Positions 45,611 through 58,600 of a DNA stretch of 64,000 nt are shown here, in pieces (the first letter of the stretch is position 1; the number at the start of each line of letters is the position of its first letter). The notes beneath the pieces are model-generated. The model did not search any database and was not told where the DNA came from. It worked only from the letters and a program-made list of their open reading frames with translations. Source of the stretch: Portulaca oleracea (taxonomy: Eukaryota > Streptophyta > Magnoliopsida > Caryophyllales > Portulacaceae); the NCBI GenBank assembly GCA_029582165.1, contig CM055874.1, positions 48,645,269 to 48,709,268 of the forward strand. Direction: 5' to 3'. Made by a program: the position numbers and the translations under genes.

Positions 45611-47843
45611 AATATCTAAATCGCTAGTACCTTCGAGGTACCGAAATAGGTTAGATCATGTATGCTTATCAAGATATGTCAGTGATTCCATATCATTTAA
45701 ATACGGTACTTCAGGACCCAAATACAGTACTTCAAGACTCAAATACAATACTTCAGGACCGCTAAATTTCTCATCGTCTTTTCGAGATCGAAAAGGGGGT
45801 TGTTTTCATATCAAATGACTGCACCACTGTCGGGGTACTTAATAGGGAGTGCATTGCTCATGCAACAATATCTTAGCACTTTGCTACATAGATTGATTTG
45901 CGCATGAAACTTCATTCTCAAAGTGTGCAACCTGTAAACCAAGGCAATAACATATTTTACCAAAATCTTTCATTCCAAATACGCATGTAAAGCAATCCAA
46001 CTTTTGAGGCTCTTCGGGAGTCCAAACCATCAATAACATTTACTGTAAGACCCCGAGTTTTGGTTAAGATAACCGTTGGATCCGTCAGAAAAATTGTTAA
46101 GTAAGAGTTTAAGTTTCGAGGACGAAACTTCTTTTAAGGGGGTAATAATGTAAAACCCCGAAAAAAATGCTATTGTGTTGCCGTTAAATTTCCTAACGAA
46201 CATTTTATTCCGTTATTTATTTATCTGTCTTCACACGGAGCTTTTAGGACCGCGAGTGTATTCGTAGAAATTTTTAGAGTCTTAAAAATATCAGTTAGGA
46301 ATTTTTGGGACTCCGGGTGAAAAATCTTTTATCAGTTGTGTGAATTATTTTATCTGATTACTAGGGTTTTTGCTGAGATAATTAAGGGCTAAGCATATTG
46401 GGTGTTAATAATATTTCTCCTTTTATTTTTGGTGGGTTTATGACATCAATAGGGTGACATCACCAACAAATTTTATCTGATTTCTTTTGGTTGTTTGATA
46501 ACCGTCTGCAAAGAAACAATTTTCTCCCCACTACCCATGCATACAAATTGTATCGACTAATGGGAGAATGCCACTTGGCTAAATTCTATTCCCTCCCTCT
46601 CCCTCTCTCTTTCTCTCTCCCGTATCTCTCTTTCTCTCTTCTTTCCTCCTCCCTCTTCTATTACTACAACTATCGGGCCATTGTCTTGTGCTTCGCTCGA
46701 CCGACGCACCACCACTAACCACCACATCACCTCCCTCCCGCCTTCCCTCCTTCCTCCGACCACCCCCAGCCTCGTCCGCCGCTTTCCACCGCCGACCGAC
46801 GCCAGAAACCGAATTTCAGCCTCTTCCTTTTCACCCCGACGCACCACCCTCACCACCACCTCGCTCCGCCCGATGCACCACAACAACCACCAAGCGCCAC
46901 CTTCCACCACCCACGCAACCACCAGCTCCTCGCCGAGGCCACCACCACCCCGAACACCACCGAGCCTCCTCCTCTTTTCTCCATTTCTCTGTGCCCTAGT
47001 TGCACTGCCTCGCCGCGCCAACGCTGACCACCGCCACCACCCAGGACCTGCCGGAGTTCACGCCGACGCCCAGCCGCCGCCCCGAGCCACCCCGGCCCCA
47101 CCTCTTCTAGCTTGGACCCATTGTTTGTGCTCCCTCTCTCTCTTTTCTCTCTCTACATGTTCATATGGGTATTATGTGTTAGGGTTAGTTAATCATGTAT
47201 TAAGTTTACTAATGTGTTTTAGAGTAAATAAACTTGTATATTTACTGTTAATATTGACTAAATACATGTTAGTTTAATAAGTGGTTATTAGGGTGTGTTT
47301 AGTGTAGGGTTATAAGTTAATATATATAGTTTATATGTTATGTGGAATTTTGATGTTAATATCCATGTTATGATTTCATGAATATTAGTGTAATAATGTT
47401 AAGTTAAGTATTAGTAAATAACTTGTTATTTTGTATGTTTATATATCAAGTATATTATTTATTTTGACAATAATATTAAGTTATTAGGTTATTATTAAGT
47501 TTTTATAAGTTGTTATTAAGCGTCATATGATTATTATTATTTTGTTTTATAAATTATTGTTAAGTTTCGTAATGTTATTATTAAGTTTTTATAAGTTATT
47601 AAATTCCGTATTATTATTTTTAAGTTTCGTAACATTATTATTAAGTTTCGTAAGTTTCATATTATTATTATTAAGTTCCATGTATTATTAAGTGTTCATA
47701 TTAAGTTGATGTATTATTATAAAGTTTCCATGACTTTATTAAGTTTTCATATTATTTTAAAGATTTATATTATTATTATTATTATTAGTTTCAAGATTTT
47801 ATTTTAAAGTTTCATGTTATCATTTTAAAGTTTCAAGTTATAA

Positions 47844-47844
47844 C

Positions 47845-47922
<78 letters not shown>
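47844..47922. repeat. (ATT)n microsatellite
   Basis: About 26 trinucleotide units inside the gypsy LTR, in a region already rich in ATTATTAAG phrases. Confidence 0.95.
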
Positions 47923-47923
<1 letters not shown>

Positions 47924-49220
47924 AAGTTTCGTATTAATAGGATTATTATAAAGTTTCCGAAAGTTCATATTATTAGTATTAAAAGTTTCACATTTTTAGT
48001 ATCAAGTTCATATGTCTTAGTATTAAAGTTTTATATACTTTGGTATTAAAGTTTTTATAAAGTTTTCAGGTTGCTATGTGGTAATACAAATATTATGTTT
48101 CAAAAACCCTACGTAAAATTATTATTATTAAAGTACTAGTATCGGGTCATGGTTTTAAATTTGTTGTTCCGATTTTATTATTTTACCTTTAGAGAATGTG
48201 TGTGCGATGTTCATGTTTTTTTAATAGTTACGCTCGATACATGGTTAACCAATTTATAAGAAAAGGCTAAGGTTGGGGTATGGTAGGATTCGTGTGTAAC
48301 TATTATATCGTAGAGTTGTAATTTTAGAAATATTATTCGAATTCTAGGTCCGAGCGAGACGACGAAATAGTAGCTCCCGTGTGTAAGTGTGAAGTAAAGA
48401 GAAGTTGTGCAGGTAATGTCTATGTCCTAATCCCCTTTGGCATGCTCTTTATCTGTTTTGTGATTTTAATATGTTTTATGAAGCTTGCATCCTGCACGGG
48501 GACTTTCTGTAAAGTTAGACTGTCTGATTTGGATGTCTGTGAGTTGTTTTTCTGAGTTGAGTAAAACGTGGCAGTCTTTTAAACTCTGAGTTTTATTCTG
48601 TCAGTTTTGGTTTTAAACTCTGAGTTTTATTCTGTCAGTTTTGGAAACTGGGTTGGGTTTTATTTGAAATCTGACATCTGATAATTCATAAGATACTAAT
48701 AATCAAAGTGAAACCATAAGCGGGTTGCGGGTAACGACCCTTAGACCATGATTTGTTCGTGCAGGGGAGTTATCAAGAGATCGGGGAGTCCCGATATTAT
48801 TTCTGAGATTGTGCACACATCTGATTCGCTTCGACCGCCATCCATTCTCGATTCGAGGATCCGAGATCCTGCTCGATTCGATTACGATATTCGGGATAGG
48901 CAAATCCCGCCCGCATAATAAAATTCTGATATGTTTTCTGAGGAAAAGTTTACTCATTTACGATTACTCGCTTCGGTTCGATTTCGATTTACGATGTCCG
49001 ATTCGGGTTGAAATCCGCTTGTGGTTTTTGGAACATTGTGTTTTTCCGAGTTGGAAGTTGATACTGTTTGTTTATAAGTTTTGATATTTTTGAACTCTGG
49101 TCATTTTGGGTTGGGTTTCAAATGAGTTGTAAAAAGGTTTGACTTGTTCCCCTCCCCTAAAATGGTTTAAAATGAACTTTGAACTGTTTTGACGGTTAGG
49201 GGTAGACATTATTGAGGTTT

Positions 49221-49235
49221 CCCCCCCCCCCCCCC
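49221..49235. repeat. poly(C) run, 15 bases
   Basis: Fifteen consecutive C, unusual in this AT-rich sequence and prone to sequencing length error. Confidence 0.9.
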
Positions 49236-49591
49236 TCATATTGTGAATGTTTTGTTTTCAGGTGGAGATCAATTATGTGATGGGGATGGGCAATAGAAGT
49301 GAGGACGTTGGAGTTAGCCGTTTGAGAATAAAGTTTAGTTTATGTTTAGACTTGAAGTTTAGTAAATGTTGAGTTTATGTTGTTCTAGAATTCGAAGTTT
49401 GTTTCGTTTGTTAAAACTTGAAGTTCTTAGTTTATTCTGTTAGTGTCTGTCCTTGCCTTGTATCTCTTCGGAGGTACGGCAGTAACGCCCAAGTAAAAGA
49501 AAAAAAAAACGAGTCTTCCGCTGTTAATGTTAGTCAACGTTTGATTTTGACCGTTAAGTTTAGAATTGAAATTCCGGGGCGTTACATTTAC

Positions 49592-52500
49592 AAACAATTA
49601 GGATCCAGATCATTTAGTCATTTCATTTGATTATGCAATATGCGTCCATATTGCTTTAATCGCATAAATGTCTATCAACTAAATAACCAATATTCTCGAG
49701 AATTTTAATCTGTGCTTCGGCACTTTGAACCCTTCAGGAGTTTTATATAAACATCATTATCAAAATTTTCATAAGCTATAGCGATATTTATAAGATGCAT
49801 TCTTAGCTTTTCATGTACTGCCAAAATTAAGGTATCGTGATGTAGTGACATGGACTACATAGGAGTATATTCCTTCATAGTTGATACCAAGTCTTTGCGA
49901 AAGGATTTATGCAAACAAGTCGCTCCTTGTGCCTCATAATCTCCTTTTCTCATTCTGTTTTCACACAAAGACTTAACTGCAAAGTTTTACACCAATTTGG
50001 TGTAGGAACAACACGTCCTAATATTTCTGATTTTACAAGCGAATCTAATTCTTAAATGCATCTTTCCACTTGGCCAATCTCATCTTTGTCTGTATTCATA
50101 ACAAACCTAAATTCACGATCCTCATGATTATTCACAATAGTGAGCGCTATATTATACAATCAAATATGATATCGACGTCGACTTCACTTCAGTTCCACCT
50201 TATCCAATTCATGACATAATTAATTGAGATATCATCATTTTCGCGAATTTCAGGTGTCTGAGCTTGTGGTGTAACTTCCACATGTGTCATGATTGAGGAC
50301 TCTTCTGGAGTCAAAATTTCCTCATTTCGGTTATCATTAATCGTTTGCTCCTTTTCTTTTTCAAAGACTTTTGTTGTCTTTGGAACTGATTGGTCTACCA
50401 CATTTCATATGTGGTCTAGACTCATTAATAATTCAATTTGTCCTACTGGGACATCAATAGGAGCATTAGTAGTTGGAACATAGGATTTAGTAACTCTTTG
50501 TGGGTCAGTAGAATATTTGGCAGTAGATTCACTCAAATTTGTAGACGAATTATATTTTGAACTTTCAGTTCACATTACATTGTATGAGGATCATAATAAT
50601 TTGTCCCAACTTATTTCCTTGTCCAACAACTTGATTTCTCCCCCCTAATGTTGGGAAACTTGTGTCATCATAATTGACAAATTGTGCCATAAGTATATCT
50701 CTAATGAATGGTTCTATTATATTTAAGTATGGATATACCCAACATATATTCCGATTCCTTCGGGGTCCCATCTTAGTGTGTTATCATGGAGCATACATCG
50801 CACATGCTCAAATTCAAAAGTGGGATATATTTGGTTCATGGCCAGGAACCATTTGTAGGGGAGGAATAAACATTCATGATAACCTCTTGGCCTTATTTAG
50901 ATCAATGTTGGTGCATGTAACATGACATGTCCCTGAACAGCTGTAGTAAGTTATTTATTATATACTCATCATCTCATATATTAATTATTCTGCAGGATCA
51001 TTTTACATATAAACATTTGACATAGGATGCTTAACATCTATGTCCATTGGCATACAAAAACTATCAAAAGCCTTCACCATCATTATCAAGATGAATCTTC
51101 TTGATTGATAATTTTAAATGTGCTCGTAAATCAATTGAGCAAACAACCTTGCAATCGCCAAGTTGTAAGTTGATAGTAAACGTACAAGTGACTATCTCAT
51201 TGATGCATCAAGTGAAGCCATACTATATTCAAATGATTTACATATGGGTCTACAGGACCAACACAAATATCACTTGTACACAACCTATGAATCTAAGGGA
51301 TTTAATCCCTATCTTTGCTAATGATGGTGTTATAATTAATTTCTTTGATAATGAGCAGCTAATTAGAACTCATTTGATTAAGGATCTTCTTTTTAGCCTA
51401 TCCATATGAGTTCTTGAGAGGATTGATACAAGATGCTCCAATTAACTATGATAAAGTCTTCATCAATATATAGTAAACTTCTAGTTTACTAAAGTATGTG
51501 TTTCAATTGGGTTAATTGTGTAGAATAACCCAGAAAATAAGGATGATATCCTTTTCAACACACATGTTGCTCAAAGCAATAATATATGAATACTAGTTGT
51601 CTCAACATGCAGGTATTCATTCCCATGAATACCGTTGAAACTTAATTAATAAGTTGCCTTTGAGACTAACTTGGTGGAGAGAAGTATGTCCCCAATAAGA
51701 AAGTTAGTTACACGAAGTAATATTATATGTGCTCTTCTGAAGCCTTTAATCAAAGCAGACTGCCATATATATAATGGTAATATTTGCTTCCCTCATGAAT
51801 GGACAAGAAGTAATTTATTATCAAAATAAAATGTTTGTTGTTCTGGTATCTACAGGACACGTATCTATCAACTCATTTATTTATGTTCTAATCAAGTAAG
51901 TATGCGTGAAATTCACTTCAAGATAAATATAACATCAATGCGTATAAAGCATATAGTGGAAGTGCATTAATCATTTATATATAAAAAGAAACTCCACTTC
52001 ATAAGCGCATACATGACTCTTGAAAGTTAAATACCCCATAGAGAACATGCATTAATCATGGATATCGAGATCATTGATTACATTTAAAACATGTCTATGA
52101 GCATAAAGAATAGTCACATGAATATCATTAAATTCTCACAAACATATATCCCATCCATATGCTCATATAGTATCACAATAAAATATCTAATACGTATTAT
52201 TATTTGTATTATGCTTAGAAATAAAGTTCACGCATATTTGGTCAATCAATAACAATGCACTTTTGTGATTAGGCATTACGAAACAAGTAGTCTTGTTCAT
52301 GACACTGGAAAATACTTAATCATTCAATATGATCAACTAATTTCAATAAATCATTGACATCATTAGACAGATGAGAGCATATTACTTGCATTTTGTATGC
52401 GTAACATTGTCAATAAGGTACATATATATATCAAATCATATGAATATCCATGAAATAATAGCATCACATGAGGACTCATATTAATCCATAATTATGCACA

Positions 52501-53138
52501 TATCAACAAAAAGGGTTGAATAATAATTAAAACACAACAATTATTAAAGTCTCTGAACAATGCCAAGAGGGAGATCTAAGAAGTAACGACTTGAAACAAC
52601 GTGCACAACATAAACAATAATATCACTTACTATCAAAAGTTTGTAAAATAATGTCTTGTGCTTTTTGATTAATGTTGATAAGGCACATCAAGATATTATG
52701 ACGTACAACAGGTACGTGTCGTTTCCATTTCCTCGTTAATAATACATTTCTCACTTTTGTATCATTCATGCTTTTTGATTCTGTGTTCCTACTCCTAGTA
52801 GGGATATCATCTTTTAAAAGATTAGCATGACTACGACCACAACTATGTTAATTGTCACGGCTACTGGCGTGACTTTTGTTTTGCTCATGATTCTTGAGTT
52901 TATATCCAGCCACATTCACTTCAGGGAATGAGACAAAACTATTTAGGGGTTCTAATAATCCCATAGGTCATTATTAATAAAATTACGTACCTTTCTCATC
53001 TAAACATTAAACTCCACACTTGTAACAAAAATGCTCAGTTAATCAACAATATAAACCTTAATAACCTCAAGTACACTCTCATCGCCTTTCAACAATTCTT
53101 ATGCCAATTAACAACTCTATACTCTAATTGGTAGGAAA
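49592..53138 (-). other. eroded copia interior
   Basis: Apart from the integrase/RT-linker remnant, no readable gag-pol block was found on either strand. Short plus-strand frames here (for example 51101-51409) show no recognisable domain. Confidence 0.5.
50189..50771 (-). pseudogene. copia integrase C-terminus / RT linker remnant
   Basis: On the minus strand, M-G-P-R-R-N-R-N-I-C-W-V (from 50771) with F-P-T-L-G-G matches the end of copia integrase (K-M-G-P-Q-R-R-L-G-I). D-I-S-I-N-Y-V (to 50189) matches the segment just before copia RT. A stop and frame change separate the two pieces. Confidence 0.65.
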
Positions 53139-53595
53139 GTGAACTGCTGGTTCACTAACGAGATTATATAGAGTTTCAATGATTGGTATGAGCTTCTGGT
53201 TCACTACCAACGGAAATAAAATTCAATATTAGTGGTAGGATAAACTTCTGGTTCACCAATGAGATAAGTATTTTTTTTTTCAATAACAGAGTGAACTTCT
53301 GGTCACTAATAAAACTAGATAAAATTCTTAACATTAGAGTGAACTTCAGGTTCACTAATGAAAATAAGACAAAATCTTTATTATTGGATATAAATTCTCG
53401 TTAACTAATAAAATTAAATCAGTATCAATATTAGAGCGAACTTCTAGCTCACTCAGAAGATAAAACTTTCGAGATACGAGTGGATTTCTGGTTCACTTAA
53501 TGAAGTAAGGTAAAATTCTTACCATTCTGGTGAACTTCCAGTTCACTGATAAAATTAAATGAAATATTCGTAACTAGAGTGAACTTCTGGTTCAC
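53139..53595 (-). repeat. ten-unit ~49-bp minisatellite with hairpin core
   Basis: GTGAACTTCTGGTTCAC-like cores end at 53155, 53204, 53256, 53306, 53355, 53405, 53452, 53496, 53546 and 53595, a spacing of 44-52 bp. Each core is an inverted repeat (GTGAAC, five-base loop, GTTCAC), joined by AT-rich linkers (often TAATGAAAATAAGACAAA). On the minus strand it lies about 0.6-1.05 kb after the 5' LTR, in the copia leader or early gag. Confidence 0.9.
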
Positions 53596-54176
53596 TAATG
53601 AAAATAAGACAAAGTATTCAAGATTATTCAATCAAAACTTCACGTACAAGGACTATTACCTTTACAATTATATGCATGAAACTCTGATTACTCAAAAAGG
53701 TCAATCTTTGCGAGAAAATATTGTAAGGATTTGACATACATCAATTATAACATAATTAATGGAAGTAGTAAATATATAGTTGACGCCCCATGACCAATCA
53801 CTTCCATTGAATTATAGATAAAATATTAACTATTTTAGCATCATCAAAACAATCCCTCAACCAATGTTTTCTATCATATATATTATAAATAAAACCTAAT
53901 CCCAATTATTCCATGCATTCACCATAATACAAACAACAACGCAGGGAAGCAATTTGATCAAAATTTAAGGAATGCAAATCTAATAAAAGTTTCAAAAAAG
54001 AAACTTACTCGAGTAGTTTTGCTTGACACCAACTTCGTCAAATATCCGATCGAAAAAACACGTGAGCCTTGATCCGTAACAATGATTGAGTGGGCTTTGC
54101 AATGCTTTTGGTTATTGCCAATTTGCCATGAAAGTCATTGAGTTATTATATGGAATACTCTAATAATGGTAGATTT

Positions 54177-54189
54177 GGTGCTGATAACG
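54177..54189 (-). other. copia primer-binding site
   Basis: The minus strand reads CGTTATCAGCACC directly after the 5' LTR end. Plant copia elements use an internal (anticodon-side) part of tRNA-iMet with this sequence. Confidence 0.75.
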
Positions 54190-54394
54190 TGTTATAAATA
54201 TATGAATATCAGAGAAAGTGGAGAGAGAATAGAGACAGAGGAATTGAGAGAAAGAAAAGAATGAATATTTCATTGTCATTGATGAAGTATTTATAATACA
54301 AGGATTCTTCATCACTAAGAATACTTCATCGCTAAGAAAACTTCATTACTAAGAAAAGTAATAGTATGAACATTCACACAATTATTCCATAACA
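54190..54394 (-). repeat. 5' LTR of the copia element (205 bp)
   Basis: Near-identical to 44942-45163 apart from the 17-bp length difference. Confidence 0.92.
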
Positions 54395-54538
54395 AAAGTA
54401 ACATTATAAATTTAGAAAATAAAAATCATATATAATTTCACACAATTTCAGCCCACACTAGTTGGACACCCTTACCACTTTGTTGGGCCTATTTTAAGGG
54501 CCAGGGACACCCCTGGGCTGTACCTGGATCCGCCCATG

Positions 54539-55055
<517 letters not shown>

Positions 55056-55241
55056 ATAATATAACGGATCTGGGTAAGGATCTGGGTCCTGCCCTTGGAC
55101 CCAAACCCATATCCATTTTTTGACCATTGAACCCATATCCTTAGCCATATCCTTTGAGTCTAAAATTTGGAGACCCATATCCCTAAAAATAGACCTGAGT
55201 CTACAAATCTGGGCAGGGTCGAAGACCCATTGCCATCCCTG

Positions 55242-55614
55242 CTCCCGTCAATCCATTATACCAATTCAGCATTTGACCGGTTCTGGTCTTCAATTCAACT
55301 GCCAGCTTCTACTTTATTACCTCTGGTTTATTTATTTATTTTTCCCGCGTTGTTTATTACTTACTTAATCCCGTCCTGCCTGGTCCCACGAAAGCTCCAA
55401 TCCACCTCTGTTCACCAACTTTACTTTGTTCCTCCTCCTGCTTCATCCCTCGATTCCTTTCTTGCTTGATTGCTGACCCCCACCAATTCAAGCAGGAAGA
55501 CCCATTCTACTTCTACTACATCCCCTCTTTTCTTCTTCTTCTTCTTCTTCTTCTTCTTCTCTCCCACGTCTTTCTGTTGATCCTTCTCTTCTCCTCCTCC
55601 TGCTTTCCACAACC
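55242..55614 (+). promoter_or_regulatory. promoter and 5' leader of the malectin-like/LRR gene
   Basis: Only 373 bp separate the TE nest from the start codon. No clear TATA box is seen. A CT-rich leader with a (TTC)n tract at 55530-55560 precedes the ATG, as in many plant 5' untranslated regions. Any distal promoter would have to lie in or beyond transposon sequence. Confidence 0.5.
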
Positions 55615-58600
55615 ATGTTCCCTCTTCTCGTCTCTCTTCTTCTCTTTTCTCTCCTCCCCGCCTCACTTTCTCAACCCCCTCTAAGTAATCATTCTAAACT
55701 TTATGCTTTGCTCCATTGTTCTTCTCTTTCTTCATTCTATGCACTCTCTAACTCTTGGTTTATTTCCTTCTGATCAGGTTTTCGGATCAACTGTGGCTCC
55801 TCAGTTCCGGTTGACTTCGACAATCAGCAATGGCTGCCGGATTCCGACTTCATCGCTGTTGGAACCTCTAGAAAAGTTTCTAACCGATCTGTCTCACCAA
55901 TTCTATCGACTATTCGGTCATTTCCCAATAAGGGCAACATCAACAAGAAATTCTGCTACGAGATTGGGCCGGTCATATGGTCCTCTACTTATGTGATTCG
56001 GACCACTTATTTCTATGGCGATGTTAACGGGGAGACTCATAAAAGTCCTCCGATTTTTGACCAAATTGTTGATGGGACTTTGTGGGGTTTGGTAAATACC
56101 ACCGAAGATTATTCCAGTAAGAGGGTGACTTACTACGAGGGGGTTTTTCAAGCCGTTAAGAAGACTATCAGTGTTTGTCTTGGGGTTAACGAGCATACAG
56201 ATTCCGACCCTTTTATATCGACAATTGAGATATTCATGCTCCCAGATTCTGTTTATAACTCCACTGACTTTGGCAAGTTTGGGCTGAGCTTGGTTGCTAG
56301 GCACAATTTTGGATATCAAGGACCAATCGTCAGGTGTGTTTTGATGTGCTCATCTGATTCTAATTTCACAATTCCCTTGAATTGAACCCTATGATTTCAT
56401 GGACCAAATTTTACTAATGTAGGGTTTGATTTTGTGCTTGGTGTTTGACTAATTTATCTGCCCTTGTTTTGGCAATAACTGAGGGTTAGGTGGGTCTAAT
56501 TAGTAAAAATCAAAATACAGCCACAACCGTTACTGTTCATGTGAATTGGTTTTATTTAGGAGTATGTTGGTTGGTTGGATTTTTGACTGTGTTTATGGTC
56601 GGACGATCATATGGTATAATTGTTATGTAGCTACATATATGCGCTTTTGTGAAACTTTCTCAACTGTAATGGTGGTGATGACAACTGCACTCCGTGGCAC
56701 ATGAAAGCTATGTAGGTGCAGGTCGTTTGTGTATGCTATAATTATCAAAGTCATCTCACTTCAAACTAATAATTGGCTTACTGATTGGAAGGTTTGTTTA
56801 GATTATTAATCTTTCATTATTTTCGAATGCCAGATTGCCAGATGATCCGTTTGATCGCTTTTGGCAACCTTTTGGACCAAACAATCCTGTTGCAGGAGTC
56901 GAGAATGTGTCGGTATCCGGTTTCTGGAATCTTCCACCGGCTAAGATATTTGAGACTCACTTAGTAGCTGATACGGGACCCTTGGAGCTTCAATGGCCAC
57001 AAGGACTGCTTCAGAGTTCAATGTACTACATTGCTATGTATTTTGCGAATGACAATGTATCAGCATCCGGGAGGGTGTTCAGCATAAGCATAAATGATGT
57101 ACCATACATCAGTAATCTCAGTGTGTCTTCATCGGGTGTTGCCGTATTTGCAACCCAGTGGCCACTTGCTGGTCTAACAAATATTAAATTCACTCCAGCT
57201 GCTGGGTCAGATGGGGGTCCTCTCATCAATGGTGGAGAAGTTTTTAGCATTCTCATGCTTGGAAGAAGGACCCTCATGCGTGATGGTACATTCCTGGATT
57301 TATTATTTTTCTTGTGCTCATGCTTGTGTAGTGAAGACCTAGTTATTGATTTACATATCTGGGATGGCTTAAACAGTGAGAGTCTCCTTTCTCTGCTGAT
57401 TCTGATCATTCTTTCACTTCTTGCCAACAGTTGTTGCATTGCAAAACATCAAACGCAGCCTCAATAACCCTCCAGATGATTGGAGTGGTGAACCTTGTTT
57501 TCCTACTGGCTACTCCTGGACTGGGATCACATGTTCTAATGGTACTCGGATTCGTGTTATCGGAATGTGAGTTGTGATTCTTGAGCAAATTATTGTTTAT
57601 CCTTAATAGCTGACAATTTACCCAATAAGCACTGATTTTCTCGTCTTGTATCCAGAAACCTGATGAATATGGCACTTTCGGGATCGCTATCTCCAGCGGT
57701 TGCCAATTTGACTGCATTAAATACATTGTAAGCCTCCGCTAGTTTGAGCAATGAATATTTTTCCTGTAATATTTGCTATATGTTGACTGTGATTTGCTTT
57801 TGACAGATTGCTTGGAAATAACAATTTATCTGGACCAATACCTTCCAGTCTAGGTGCTTTGAGGCATTTGCAAATACTGTAAGGGCCCCTTCTTTTGTAT
57901 TTGTTTAGGTGGTTGGGCTGGCATGTATGCAACTTTGCATTCTCGTATCTATTTGCTTGTTTGTATGCATGTGACCAATGAGCACTTGTTTTATGCGTTC
58001 CATTGTTAATACGAATGGGTTTGTAGCTATTGTAAACAAGGTTGTTAAAATCGGGATCCTAACTCGAAACTATGGGGAAGTTAGGATCGGAAATTAGCCC
58101 ATCTAGGATCGTGGATCGTGTGTAAATAGTAGAATCGTATCGAGGATTTTGGACCATAAAATCGTAGGATTGTAAATCAGGATCGAGATTTTAATAACTA
58201 TGATTGTAGATATGTTGTAACAAGTTTGTGCTTTGCAAATGTAGCAATGTGGCATTCCTTAATTAGAATGTTACTGGTCAAAGTACTCTGCCTGTGATGG
58301 TGTAGAAGGATACTTCATCGTTGACAAATGCTTTCATGAATTTTGATGTTCTCAATGTCATCAAGAGAGCTCTTACTATTTGATGCTTTCTGAAACATAA
58401 ATGTTTTCATGTCTTATGGAGTTGTTTCATTTTCAGGGGTTTGGAGAACAATCAACTTGATGGAACAATTCCTTCATCACTAGGAGCGGTCGAGGACTTG
58501 CGTGAACTGTAAGTCACTTCTCATGTGAAGCTTTATTATATTTTAGGAGTGTGGTAATCATTATATTCATTTGTATATGATATATGCAGAACTATTATGT

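Larger units (their letters stand above)
46044..49586 (+). mobile_element. internally deleted gypsy element nested in the copia
   Basis: A perfect TSD, TTTAC, lies at 46039-46043 and 49587-49591. The left boundary starts TGTAAGACCCCG, like the LTR start, but after about 12 bases it differs from the LTR. It soon reaches GAGGACGAAACTTCTTTTAA plus a purine tract, the usual end of a chromovirus-type internal region. A full LTR (46149-49586) follows. So all of the 5' LTR except its tip, and nearly all the interior, are gone while both outer ends are kept. Confidence 0.85.
46149..49586 (+). repeat. LTR (3438 bp) of the nested gypsy element
   Basis: It begins TGTAAAACCCCG and ends GGGGCGTTACA. It includes a CT-rich then GC-rich leader-like block (46580-47110), an (ATT)n microsatellite and a poly(C) run. 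Long frames in the GC-rich block on both strands are compositional and not taken as genes. Confidence 0.85.
44942..54394 (-). mobile_element. Ty1/copia retrotransposon, minus strand, decayed
   Basis: Direct repeats at 44942-45163 and 54190-54394 begin TGTTATAAATATATG and end CCATAACA. A perfect TSD, AAAGT, flanks them (44937-44941, 54395-54399). Next to the right LTR the minus strand reads CGTTATCAGCACC, the half-tRNA-Met primer site of many plant copia elements. Next to the left LTR it has AAGGGGGAG, the polypurine tract. Orientation is therefore minus, with the 5' LTR on the right. Coding sequence survives only as fragments. A gypsy element of 3.5 kb is nested within. Confidence 0.93.
43742..54538. 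mobile_element. Tip100-like hAT element inserted in a (TA)n tract
   Basis: The left end reads TAGTGGCGGATCCAG and the right end, reverse-complemented, CATGGGCGGATCCAGG. These resemble the CAGGGGCGGAGCCAG ends of Tip100-type hAT elements. The flanks are TATATATA and TATATATG, consistent with an 8-bp TSD but weak evidence in a microsatellite. Without the nested copia it is about 1.3 kb and non-coding. It includes a GC-rich block at 44660-44880 that could be a leader or captured exon. Confidence 0.65.

Noticed and set aside
46557..47277. Frames of 100-198 codons on both strands
   Set aside because: They lie in the CT/GC-rich block of a gypsy LTR, are Pro/Ser/Thr- or Arg/Gly-rich by composition, and are open on both strands at once.
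55466..55684. Leucine-rich frame overlapping exon 1 of the malectin-like gene
   Set aside because: It arises from the (TTC)n tract in another frame; the ATG at 55615 gives a signal peptide that splices into the malectin-like domain in frame.
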